The position numbers and the translations under genes are program-made. A stretch of 64,000 nt of DNA from Caballeronia mineralivorans PML1(12) (GTDB lineage Bacteria; Pseudomonadota; Gammaproteobacteria; Burkholderiales; Burkholderiaceae). The stretch is taken from contig NZ_AEJF01000144.1 in assembly GCF_001028175.1 (NCBI RefSeq), positions 1 to 64,000 of the forward strand, in the 5' to 3' direction. Of the stretch, positions 32,783-41,105 are shown one piece after another. The notes below the pieces were generated by a model. The model worked only from the letters and a program-made list of their open reading frames with translations, did no database searches and was not told the origin of the DNA. Positions within the stretch are counted from its first letter, which is position 1, and every line of letters begins with the position of its first letter.

Positions 32783-34165
32783 TCAGCCGCCTCGCCGTTG
32801 TCCGGCATTGTGATTCAGCCAGACCTTGAGGTGCTGCGCGTAGAAGCTCGCCGACGGGAACACCGAGATGCCGAGTTTGCGCCGGGCAATGATTCCTTCG
32901 ATCACTTTCTCGCCTGCAAGCGCCAGCGACGTGGCAATCGCAGCACCCAGCGGGCCGATCAGCGGGATCAGCACCGCGCACGATATGACACAGAGCAGGG
33001 CTGCGCCCATCATCGTATTCCGGATCATTTTTTCATGGGCGTAGACAATCAGCAGGGGCCGTATCGAGCCGCTTGCGACAATGGCGAGCTGACCGAAACT
33101 GAGGCAGGCGAGGGCGCCGTATCCTTCGCGGAAATCACCACCGAACAGCTTGAGAATCTCGGAACCGTAAAGCAGGATGACGATAAATACCCCGGTCGCG
33201 GAAAGGAAAAGCACCGACGAGATGCTCTGGATCAGGTACTGGATTTCCTCGCGTGTCTTGTCTCCCCGCATGGTCGCGAGCCGGGGGCCGACAAGTGCAT
33301 CGATAGGCGGGACGAGGAATCCGGACAACGTCAAGGCAACGCGTTGCGCAACCGAATAGGCACCGACTGCGCTCGGCGAGGCGGTCATGCCCACCGCGAA
33401 CACTGCGATCCACAGCAACGCCATCTGGCAGATGTTGCCCACAAGAAGCGGCATGGCGGGCGTGAGCAAGGCGGGGTCGGGCAGGGTGGAGCCGTGCGCG
33501 TTCCGGGCGTCCTTACGCGCAATGAACCTGCGCCATTGAACGAACGCGATCAACGCATTGACCACGCAAGCGGCCAGAAAAACTTGCGCGCCGGCGACGC
33601 CGGTGTGCGGCCGAACCAGCAGCAGTGCAGGCAGCGAGAACAACGGTATCCAGAGACTCAGGATGGCGATGCTGCTCTCGGGACGGTCGGCGATCTGCAA
33701 GAACGGGACATGGATCAGCGCAAAGGTCAGCGGCACGATGGATATCCCAAACCATGGCATCACGTCGCCGAGTTCCGCCTTGTGAAAGATATGGACAGCG
33801 ATGAGGCCGTTGAGCGCAAGCATGACGACAGCGATAGCGATGCCGGCGCACAGGGACGTCAACAAGGCGCGCCGGTAGAGACGCCGCAGTGCGTGCCAGT
33901 GCGCATCGCGTATCAGCGGTGCGCCTTCGCGAATGACGATCTGTTCCAGCCCGAGGCGCGCCAGTGTGGAGAGCAAGGTGGCCGCGCCGAATCCGATCAT
34001 GTACAGGCCGGTCTGCGCGGCGCCCAGATACCTGCCCAGATAGATCACCAGCGTGAAATTGACGACTGCGCCCAGTACCCGCGACAGCAGGCTGGACGCA
34101 ATGCGCCGGAGCATGGCGTTGCGTCTGATCGCCCCGGCGATGTGTACGAACCGCGTCTGACTCAT
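32783..34165 (-). CDS. wzx: Wzx-type polysaccharide flippase
   Basis: 460-residue MATE/MOP-superfamily protein with about twelve to fourteen TM segments and the family opening SSLLSRVLGAVVNFTLVIYL...GAAQTGLYMIGFG. Flips undecaprenyl-pyrophosphate-linked repeat units. It overlaps the KpsS-like gene by ATGA. A very long antisense frame (32798-34168) exists here but is a codon-bias shadow. Confidence 0.85.
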   Translation of the reverse strand: MSQTRFVHIAGAIRRNAMLRRIASSLLSRVLGAVVNFTLVIYLGRYLGAAQTGLYMIGFGAATLLSTLARLGLEQIVIREGAPLIRDAHWHALRRLYRRALLTSLCAGIAIAVVMLALNGLIAVHIFHKAELGDVMPWFGISIVPLTFALIHVPFLQIADRPESSIAILSLWIPLFSLPALLLVRPHTGVAGAQVFLAACVVNALIAFVQWRRFIARKDARNAHGSTLPDPALLTPAMPLLVGNICQMALLWIAVFAVGMTASPSAVGAYSVAQRVALTLSGFLVPPIDALVGPRLATMRGDKTREEIQYLIQSISSVLFLSATGVFIVILLYGSEILKLFGGDFREGYGALACLSFGQLAIVASGSIRPLLIVYAHEKMIRNTMMGAALLCVISCAVLIPLIGPLGAAIATSLALAGEKVIEGIIARRKLGISVFPSASFYAQHLKVWLNHNAGQRRGG

Positions 34166-35439
34166 TGAGCGGCCCGCGACGTGGCGGCGATCCGGCTCGC
34201 GATAGTGCGGGTGAACGACAGGTCCACGTCCGTGAAGTGTCCCTTGAAGAAGTACTTGTCGATCAATGGCCCCAGCAGCAGCGACGCCGGTCGATCGACT
34301 GACGGCTGGTGTTCCCGGATCAGCAACGCCCGCAGCGACGAACCGGACTGGAGGGTCTCGATTCCCGGGAGATGATCATAGAACGACTCCCCCAGCACGA
34401 TCACGCGATGCCCCCGTGCAAAGGCGTCGAGTCCGGTCAGCGAATTGACCGTAACGGTGGTCCTGCTTCTGTCGAGATCCTGCTGTAGCGATGCCTGGCT
34501 CAGGATCACGTTGTCCGACGCCTCGATCAATGCATAGAAGGACGGTGAATACTTGCGCCGATACAGCGGATGCTCGCGGACCACGACGGTCCAGCCGGAT
34601 TCGACGTTATCGAGCACAAGCCGGAGCAGGCCGACGTCATCGAGGCCGAGCGGGTTGTGGTAGATATTGTTCGCGTCTTCCGGGACCTGCATGGCGATCA
34701 GCACGACCTTACGTGTGTCGGGCTGCTGCAGCACCTTCGAACTCAGTCTGGCGTAGAGCGCTTGCGGACACTTGCGCAGGCTATAGGGCATCAGGTCGGG
34801 TGGCATCAGGCGCGTGACGCTTGCCTGGGCGAACGTAAGGCGGTCCAGCAAGGTATAGAGCTTGTTGGTCCAACGGCCTGAATTCGTACGAGGCTGAAAC
34901 GGCGGCCCCGACGCCTCAAGGCGCGCGAGTTCCCGGCGAAACGAACAGTTCGCATTGACGCCCTGACGGTCCAGAACTGTAGTGCGATATGGGCCTTGCT
35001 CGAAATACCACGAGACGGTTTGCTGGCCCTTGAGTGCGCGGATCAGCGACTCGGCAGGAAGCCGGGTGTCGCCGCTGATGATCGCGATGTCGGGATTGAA
35101 CTGCTTCACTAGCGACGCGCAGACGTGCAGCATCTTTCGCGCTTGCCGCTGAAGCCGGGCTACTTGCGAAGGGTCGATGTTCGGGTCCGAAGCGTGAAAC
35201 CGGATCATCGCCTCGAGCTCGTCACCGGATACGTTCGGGGCAACCGTGCCGCTTAGATACGAACGCCAGGAAAGCGAAACCGTCTTTCGGCGATGCACCG
35301 TCAAGTAGGCCCACGCGCTCGGGAATACTGCCAGATGCAGAAACTCGGCATCTGGCTCCAATTGTTTCCACGCGTCTTCAATGCCGCAAAAGAACCGCGC
35401 CATCGAATGGTAATAGACCAGCGTTACGATTTTTGTCAT
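34162..35439 (-). CDS. KpsS/KpsC-like capsule polysaccharide synthesis protein (putative Kdo transferase)
   Basis: 425-residue cytosolic protein of the capsule_synth family. Three KpsS/KpsC hallmarks are visible: WYFEQGPYRTTVLDRQGVNA (compare E-x-G-xx-R-P...T-x-E-x-x-G-V-N), VVREHPLYRRKY (the H-P motif), and VTVNSLTGLDAFARGHRVIV, LGESFYD (T-V-N-S-x-x-G-x-x-A...G...V-x-V-L-G-x-x-x-Y-D). In group 2 capsules these proteins act on Kdo. A complete Kdo pathway lies at 51094-54221, so I infer that this adds Kdo to the repeat unit. Start ATG 35439 (MTKIVTLVYYH). Confidence 0.75.
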   Translation of the reverse strand: MTKIVTLVYYHSMARFFCGIEDAWKQLEPDAEFLHLAVFPSAWAYLTVHRRKTVSLSWRSYLSGTVAPNVSGDELEAMIRFHASDPNIDPSQVARLQRQARKMLHVCASLVKQFNPDIAIISGDTRLPAESLIRALKGQQTVSWYFEQGPYRTTVLDRQGVNANCSFRRELARLEASGPPFQPRTNSGRWTNKLYTLLDRLTFAQASVTRLMPPDLMPYSLRKCPQALYARLSSKVLQQPDTRKVVLIAMQVPEDANNIYHNPLGLDDVGLLRLVLDNVESGWTVVVREHPLYRRKYSPSFYALIEASDNVILSQASLQQDLDRSRTTVTVNSLTGLDAFARGHRVIVLGESFYDHLPGIETLQSGSSLRALLIREHQPSVDRPASLLLGPLIDKYFFKGHFTDVDLSFTRTIASRIAATSRAAQ

Positions 35440-35493
35440 GCGCTTGGGAAGAGTGGTCAGGGGAGAGGCGCGCCGCGCTAACAAGCGTTTGTC

Positions 35494-36378
35494 TCAGTCC
35501 GCCACGGCTTGTTGAGGCAATGCGCGTGTCATCTGAAGCGCGTCGCGCATTGCACGGATCTCGATCTTGTTGCGTGCGACGAAATGGAAACCGCTTAGCG
35601 CGAGCGCGGACGTGAGCACGGCGTAGTTGCGTCGTTTGAGCCCCCAGTACAGCCAGTTGCGCGTCATGAAATAGCGGGAGAAATCGGATTTCGACCCGCC
35701 CGTCGACGAACTGATCTTGTGCCTCAGACGAATGGTCGGCGTGAAGTACATTCTGAACCCAGCCTGATTGAGCTCGTGGCAGAACACGGTGTCGTCGTAA
35801 TACACGAACAGTTCTTCCCACATGCGAATGCCGGCCTTGCGCAGTTGCCAGGTCTTCACGATCAGCGAACAAGTCGGGGCATAGTCCACGCGATACAGCG
35901 CGTCGGTCGTCAACCGGTCCGGCTTGTTGTGGCCAAAGTGCCGGCTTCCCCCCTTCAGGTAGCTGAGCTTGCCACCGGCGTACCAGACCTTGTCCTCGGG
36001 CTTGTAATAGAACATCTTCGGCGCCAGTGCATCGACCTCGGGATGCAACTGGAGGATCTGGACGTGCTTCTGCAGGAAGTCCGGATCGACCTCGATGTCG
36101 TTGTTCAGGAACAGCAGGTGCGTGTAGGAACGGTCGCATAGAAAGAAGTCGATGCCCTGATTGTTTCCCGCCGCCACGCCGGTGTTTTCGTAGTTGCGAA
36201 CGAATGTGAAGGGTGTCGTCAGCATCTCGTCAATCACCCGTTCGCAATGAGGATTGGCGACGTCGTTTTCCACGAAAAGGATATGGAAATTCTCGAACGT
36301 CTGGGCGTTCATGCTGTCGATAAACCCGTCGATCACGTTGTCCGATTTGAACAGGACGGTCACAATACCAATTTTCAT
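35494..36378 (-). CDS. Family 2 glycosyltransferase (rhamnosyltransferase-like)
   Basis: 294-residue GT-A enzyme. Features: the opening MKIGIVTVLFKSDNVIDGFI, RNYENTGVAAGNNQGIDFFL, the nucleotide-sugar DxD-type site in LLFLNNDIEVDPDFLQKH, and EELFVYYDDTVFCHELNQAG, as in dTDP-rhamnosyltransferases such as WbbL. The four dTDP-rhamnose genes next door make rhamnose or 6-deoxy-talose a reasonable donor. Start ATG 36378; the frame to 36441 lacks the family opening. Confidence 0.85.
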   Translation of the reverse strand: MKIGIVTVLFKSDNVIDGFIDSMNAQTFENFHILFVENDVANPHCERVIDEMLTTPFTFVRNYENTGVAAGNNQGIDFFLCDRSYTHLLFLNNDIEVDPDFLQKHVQILQLHPEVDALAPKMFYYKPEDKVWYAGGKLSYLKGGSRHFGHNKPDRLTTDALYRVDYAPTCSLIVKTWQLRKAGIRMWEELFVYYDDTVFCHELNQAGFRMYFTPTIRLRHKISSSTGGSKSDFSRYFMTRNWLYWGLKRRNYAVLTSALALSGFHFVARNKIEIRAMRDALQMTRALPQQAVAD

Positions 36379-36437
36379 TGTCTCGATCCTTTCGACGCCG
36401 GTGAAGCGCGTGCGCGCCTGCCTGTAAGCTGCTTGCT

Positions 36438-37565
36438 TCACTTCATCAAACCCCGCGCGCGCATTTCGGCGACCGAGCGTTCGTAACCCGCATCTTCAAT
36501 GGTCTGGCTCTTGACCCACTCGCAAAAACGCGTGGCGCCGTCGCGGAACGAGACGCTCGACTGGAAGCCGAGTTCGTCGCGAATCTTGCTGACGTCGGCG
36601 AAGTTGTGACGGATATCGCCGAGCCGGAAGTCTCCCGTGACTTTCAACTGGCCCGTGGCGCCATAAATTCGTTTCAGTGTTTCCGCGACTTCGAGCACGC
36701 TTGTCGCCACGCCCGAGCCGACGTTGTAGACCGCTTGCTGCGCGTGCTCTGCGTCCATCGCGAGGACGATGGCCTCAACCACGTCGGCGATATACACGAA
36801 GTCGCGTGTCTCCTCACCATCTTCGAAAATATTGATGTCCTTGCCCTGCAGCAGCAGCGTCGAAAAAATTGACAGGATGCCGGTGTAGGGATTGCGCAGC
36901 GACTGGCCGGGTCCATACACATTCTGGAAGCGCAACGCCGCCGCACCAATGCCCATCGCGCCGCATGTCATCAGGACCAATTGTTCCTGAACCAGCTTGG
37001 TGATGCCGTAGACGGAACTCGGATGGGTTTTCGATGCTTCGTCCGTAGCCACGACCTGCAGCGGTTCACCCGTGTCTGCGCACAGACATTCGAACTGGCC
37101 GCGACGCATGTCGTCGGCGTTGCGCATGCCGGGATAGACGTGGCCGGATGGGCCGCGATATTTGCCCTCGCCATAGATCGACCGTGACGACGCAACAACC
37201 ACGCGCCGGACGGAATGCGGGTGATGGGCGAGATGATCCAGTAACAACGACGTGCCGCGGATATTCGTTTCCACGTAGTGGTCGACCTGATACATCGACT
37301 GCCCGGTGCCCGTTTCGGCGGCGAGGTGCACGACTGCTTCTTGCCCTTCCAGCGCCTTGGCCCAGTCGTCCGCACTGCGGACATCGCCTTTGATAAAACG
37401 CACGTCGTCGGGAAGTTCGCCAAGAAGCGGCGACTCAGACGGGCTTGCGCCGTGTATCTGCGGCGACAGGTTGTCGAGTACGGTAACCGTGTCGCCGCGA
37501 ACAACAAGTGCCTTGGCAAGCGAGCTGCCGATAAAACCCGCGCCGCCGGTAATCAATATTTTCAT
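36438..37565 (-). CDS. dTDP-L-rhamnose 4-epimerase-like SDR
   Basis: 375-residue extended short-chain dehydrogenase. NAD motif TGGAGFIGS, Ser in VVVASSRSIYGEG, catalytic Y-x-x-x-K in SVYGITKLVQEQL. The insert between strand 5 and the YxxxK (RGPSGHVYPGMRNADDMRRG, FECLCADTGEPLQ) is what I know from dTDP-L-rhamnose 4-epimerases such as Burkholderia WbiB, which make dTDP-6-deoxy-L-talose. The position next to rfbABCD supports that. Overlaps the rfbB stop by ATGA (start ATG 37565). Confidence 0.7.
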   Translation of the reverse strand: MKILITGGAGFIGSSLAKALVVRGDTVTVLDNLSPQIHGASPSESPLLGELPDDVRFIKGDVRSADDWAKALEGQEAVVHLAAETGTGQSMYQVDHYVETNIRGTSLLLDHLAHHPHSVRRVVVASSRSIYGEGKYRGPSGHVYPGMRNADDMRRGQFECLCADTGEPLQVVATDEASKTHPSSVYGITKLVQEQLVLMTCGAMGIGAAALRFQNVYGPGQSLRNPYTGILSIFSTLLLQGKDINIFEDGEETRDFVYIADVVEAIVLAMDAEHAQQAVYNVGSGVATSVLEVAETLKRIYGATGQLKVTGDFRLGDIRHNFADVSKIRDELGFQSSVSFRDGATRFCEWVKSQTIEDAGYERSVAEMRARGLMK

Positions 37566-38578
37566 AACGTCAATCCGAGTTGCCAGTCGATCGTCCTGGC
37601 GATGCCTGTCTCGAAGTCTTCCGCGGGACCCCAATCCAGTTCATCGCCGATTTTTGCGGTGTCGATTGCGTAGCGGCGGTCGTGGCCGGCGCGGTCTTTC
37701 ACGAACTCGACAAGCCGCCTATGCGGCGCACGTTCGGGCAGCCTTTCGTCGAGCAGGCGGCAGATCAGCGCGACTACGTCGCTGTTGCGCCATTCATTGC
37801 AACCGCCGATGTTGTAGGTCTCGCCGGCCTTGCCCTGCGTCAGCACGCGCTGGAGCGCGTCGCAGTGGTCGTCGACGTAGAGCCAGTCGCGCACGTTCTG
37901 ACCATCGCCATAGACCGGGATACGCGTGCCGGCGAGGCAGTTGCGGATGACGGTCGGGATGAATTTTTCGGCATGCTGGCGCGGGCCGTAGTTGTTCGAA
38001 CAATGGGTTGTGACAACCGGCAGCCCGTACGTATGAAAATAGGCGCGCACCAGGTGATCGGACGCGGCCTTGCTGGCCGAGTAGGGCGAGTTCGGCGCGT
38101 AGGGTGTGGTCTCGACAAAAGCCGGATCGCCTGGGCGCAGCGAGCCGAACACTTCATCGGTGGAGATGTGATGGAAACGGCATGTGCGAGCGGGGGCCGC
38201 ACTGTCTTGTTCCGGCCATGCGGCGCGGGCGGCTTCGAGCAGCGTGAAGGTACCCTCCACATTGGTTCGCATGAAGTCGCGCGGATCGGCGATCGAGCGG
38301 TCGACATGGCTTTCCGCCGCGAAGTGGACGATGGTATCTATCGCGTGTTCGTGGAGGAGCCGGTCCACCAGCGGCCTGTCGCAAATGTCGCCGTGCACGA
38401 ACACATGGCGGCTGTGATCGGGCAGGTCCAACAGGTTGTCCAGCGAGCCGGCATACGTGAGCAGGTCGAGATTGACGATCCGCACACGGGTGTCGGCACG
38501 CAGCATGTGATGCACGAAGTTCGAGCCGATAAAGCCGGCACCGCCCGTGACAAGGAGAGTAGAGGGTCGATAGCCCAT
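37562..38578 (-). CDS. rfbB: dTDP-D-glucose 4,6-dehydratase
   Basis: 338-residue NAD-dependent SDR, second step of dTDP-L-rhamnose synthesis. TGGAGFIGSNFVHHML for NAD, AESHVDRSI, HISTDEVFGSL (the catalytic T-D-E), and YSASKAASDHLVRAYFHTYG for YxxxK. Start ATG 38578 shares one base with the rfbD stop; a TTG at 38581 is an alternative. Confidence 0.93.
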   Translation of the reverse strand: MGYRPSTLLVTGGAGFIGSNFVHHMLRADTRVRIVNLDLLTYAGSLDNLLDLPDHSRHVFVHGDICDRPLVDRLLHEHAIDTIVHFAAESHVDRSIADPRDFMRTNVEGTFTLLEAARAAWPEQDSAAPARTCRFHHISTDEVFGSLRPGDPAFVETTPYAPNSPYSASKAASDHLVRAYFHTYGLPVVTTHCSNNYGPRQHAEKFIPTVIRNCLAGTRIPVYGDGQNVRDWLYVDDHCDALQRVLTQGKAGETYNIGGCNEWRNSDVVALICRLLDERLPERAPHRRLVEFVKDRAGHDRRYAIDTAKIGDELDWGPAEDFETGIARTIDWQLGLTL

Positions 38579-39465
38579 CAATTTTCAGCCCAGTGATTGA
38601 GTACTTCGGCAAGCCCTTCCTGCCATGGCCGCGGCTCGAGACCGAGCAGGTTGCGGGTCATTTGCATGTCGAGCGCGGAGTTCTTCGGACGCGCTGCCGG
38701 CAGCGGGTAGTCGGCTGTCGTGATCGGCCGCACCGTGGGCGGGTGATCGAGCATGCCGCGCGCCGCCGCCTGGGCAACTGTCGCCTGCGCCAGGCCGCAC
38801 CACGTGGTCACGGTGCTCCCCGTGTAGTGGTAGGTGCCCCATGGCAGCGACCGGTTGCCGGGAGCCCGCAGATACCTGTCTGCGAGCGACAGCAGCACCT
38901 CGGCAATCGCGCCGGCATGTGTCGGCGCGCCGTACTGGTCGCCGACAATCCGCAGCTCGCGGCGCTCGCGCGCAAGACGCACGATTGTCTTCACGAAGTT
39001 GTTGCCGTGCGCGCCGAACACCCACGACACCCGCAGGATCAGATGTGACGGAAGCAGCGCGCGAATGGCCTGCTCACCGGCCCATTTGCTGCGGCCGTAG
39101 ACACCGAGCGGCGATGCAGGATCGCCCGGTGCGTAGGGCGTGCTGCTGCTGCCGTCGAATACATAGTCCGTGGACAGGTGGAACAACGGGATGCCCGCCT
39201 GTGCCGACGCGCAAGCCAGGATTTCAACGGCGTCGCGGTTCACGGCGAACGCCTGTTCGACGTTGGTCTCCGCGTGATCGACAGACGTGTACGCCGCGGC
39301 ATTGATCACCAGCTCGGCCTCGTACTCGTGCATGGCGTGTTCGACCGCGTCGTGATCGGTGATATCGAGCGCTTGCCGGTCGAGTCCGATCAGTTCACGG
39401 CCGTGAGAGCGCAACACCAGTTCGCGGCCCACTTGACCGCCGGCTCCAACGACGAGAATCGTCAT
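38578..39465 (-). CDS. rfbD: dTDP-4-dehydrorhamnose reductase
   Basis: 295-residue SDR performing the last step to dTDP-L-rhamnose. MTILVVGAGGQVGRELVLRS opens the protein, with NAAAYTSVDHAETN, LSTDYVFDGSSSTPYAPGD and the Y-x-x-x-K in YGRSKWAGEQAI. The frame extends upstream to 39690 but only without similarity; ATG 39465 gives the standard N-terminus. Confidence 0.93.
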   Translation of the reverse strand: MTILVVGAGGQVGRELVLRSHGRELIGLDRQALDITDHDAVEHAMHEYEAELVINAAAYTSVDHAETNVEQAFAVNRDAVEILACASAQAGIPLFHLSTDYVFDGSSSTPYAPGDPASPLGVYGRSKWAGEQAIRALLPSHLILRVSWVFGAHGNNFVKTIVRLARERRELRIVGDQYGAPTHAGAIAEVLLSLADRYLRAPGNRSLPWGTYHYTGSTVTTWCGLAQATVAQAAARGMLDHPPTVRPITTADYPLPAARPKNSALDMQMTRNLLGLEPRPWQEGLAEVLNHWAEN

Positions 39466-39496
39466 CGTGCGTGACCCCCTGCAGAATCTCGCGAGC

Positions 39497-40072
39497 TCAT
39501 GCAGAGACCTCGTCGAAGAGCGGCAGCTTGTTCGACTTTTGCTCGTACAGCAGCGGCAACGCCAGGTCCTTGGCGGACATCGTGGTGACGCCGGCCGCAA
39601 GTGCCGGCCATTCGATGCCGATGGCCGGGTCGTCCCAGCGAACGCCCGCATCGGAATCGGGATCGTAGTAAGTGGTGCATTTGTAGACAAAGTCCGCTTG
39701 TTCAGAAACTACGCAAAAGCCATGGGCGAAGCCGGGCGGAATCCACAGCATCTCGTGGCTGACATCGTCCAGCGTTACGCCGACCCAGTCGCCGAAGGTC
39801 GGCGAGCCGAGACGGACGTCGACGGCCACGTCGAAGACCGCGCCGCGCGCTACCCGCACGAGCTTGCCCTGCGGATTGCGCCGCTGATAATGAAGTCCGC
39901 GCAGGACGCCGCGGGCCGAACGGGACTGGTTGTCCTGAACGAAGCTGACGTTCACGCCGGCATCGGCAAGCCAGGTTTCACGGAAGGTCTCGACGAAAAA
40001 ACCACGCTCGTCGCCGAATACTTTTGGCTGGAGGATCAGGACGCCGGGAAGACGCGTTTCGACTATGTTCAC
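39497..40072 (-). CDS. rfbC: dTDP-4-dehydrorhamnose 3,5-epimerase
   Basis: 191-residue cupin epimerase. FFVETFRETWLADAGV, QDNQSRSARGVLRGLHYQR (catalytic His) and WIPPGFAHGFCVVSEQADFV are all present. Start is the GTG at 40072, which overlaps the rfbA stop as GTGA; the longer frame into rfbA is not credible. Confidence 0.93.
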   Translation of the reverse strand: MNIVETRLPGVLILQPKVFGDERGFFVETFRETWLADAGVNVSFVQDNQSRSARGVLRGLHYQRRNPQGKLVRVARGAVFDVAVDVRLGSPTFGDWVGVTLDDVSHEMLWIPPGFAHGFCVVSEQADFVYKCTTYYDPDSDAGVRWDDPAIGIEWPALAAGVTTMSAKDLALPLLYEQKSNKLPLFDEVSA

Positions 40073-40971
40073 AGTGCTACCTCGCGACGCAGCAGTTCCA
40101 CCAGATAGTGTCCATAGCCACTCTTCAGCAACGGCGACGCGAGACGGTGCATGTCCTCGCTGCCGATCCAGCCAAGGCGCCACGCGATCTCTTCAGGGCA
40201 GGCGATCTGGAGCCCCTGGCGCACCTGCATCAGATGAACGAAGTTGGCCGCGTCCAGCAGCGATTCGTGGGTGCCCGTGTCGAGCCATGTGTAGCCGCGG
40301 CCCATCAGTTCTACCTTGAGATCGCCGCGCTCCAGGTACGCGCGGTTGAGGTCGGTGATCTCCAGTTCGCCACGCGCCGAAGGCCGGATTTCACGTGCCA
40401 TCGGCACGACGTCCTGGTCGTAGAAATAGAGACCGGTCACGGCGTAGTGGCTTCGCGGGTGGCGTGGTTTTTCTTCCAGGTCGACTGCATTGCCGTGCTG
40501 GTCGAGTGTCACGACGCCGTATCGTTCGGGGTCGCGCACGTAGTACCCGAAGATGCTCGCGCCGTCCTTGCGCGCACACGCGCTTTGCAGCAGCCCCGAG
40601 AGACCGGTGCCATAGAAGATGTTGTCGCCGAGGATCAATGCGGCCGGGCTGTTGCCGAGGAAATGCTCGCCAATCAGAAACGCCTGGGCGAGTCCTTCTG
40701 GCCGCGCCTGCACCGCGTAAGACAGGTTCAAACCCCAGCTCGATCCGTCGCCAAGCAGGTTCACGAAGGCCTCGCTGTCTTGCGGCGTCGTGATGATCAG
40801 GATGTCCCGGATGCCCGCCAGCATCAGCGTGGTGAGCGGGTAATAGATCATCGGCTTGTCGTACACCGGCATGAGCTGCTTGCTGACGGAGCGTGTCAGC
40901 GGATGCAGGCGCGAGCCGGTGCCGCCGGCCAGGATCAAGCCCTTTCGGGCGACGAGGGTTGAGACTGTCAT
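40069..40971 (-). CDS. rfbA: Glucose-1-phosphate thymidylyltransferase
   Basis: 300-residue nucleotidyltransferase making dTDP-glucose. LILAGGTGSRLHPLT (signature), VYDKPMIYYPLTTLMLAGI, EKPRHPRSHYAVTGLYFYD and RGYTWLDTGTHESLLDA are classic RmlA segments. First of four rhamnose-nucleotide genes; 134 bases downstream of the phosphoglycosyltransferase gene. Confidence 0.95.
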   Translation of the reverse strand: MTVSTLVARKGLILAGGTGSRLHPLTRSVSKQLMPVYDKPMIYYPLTTLMLAGIRDILIITTPQDSEAFVNLLGDGSSWGLNLSYAVQARPEGLAQAFLIGEHFLGNSPAALILGDNIFYGTGLSGLLQSACARKDGASIFGYYVRDPERYGVVTLDQHGNAVDLEEKPRHPRSHYAVTGLYFYDQDVVPMAREIRPSARGELEITDLNRAYLERGDLKVELMGRGYTWLDTGTHESLLDAANFVHLMQVRQGLQIACPEEIAWRLGWIGSEDMHRLASPLLKSGYGHYLVELLRREVAL

Positions 40972-41105
40972 GTCACTCTCATGCTGGGAGATGTTCTGGG
41001 AAAAACGCGCGCTTGCATGTTGTGGCGTGGCTTGGGCGAGATGAATAAATCAGGCATCCTGTGGAACTTGAAAGGATGTTTTTCTGCTGTTCGCGTGCGA
41101 CCGCA

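Noticed and set aside
32798..34168. 456-codon plus-strand frame antisense to wzx
   Set aside because: Codon-bias shadow of a high-GC gene; highly charged, no hydrophobic core, and wzx is clearly real.
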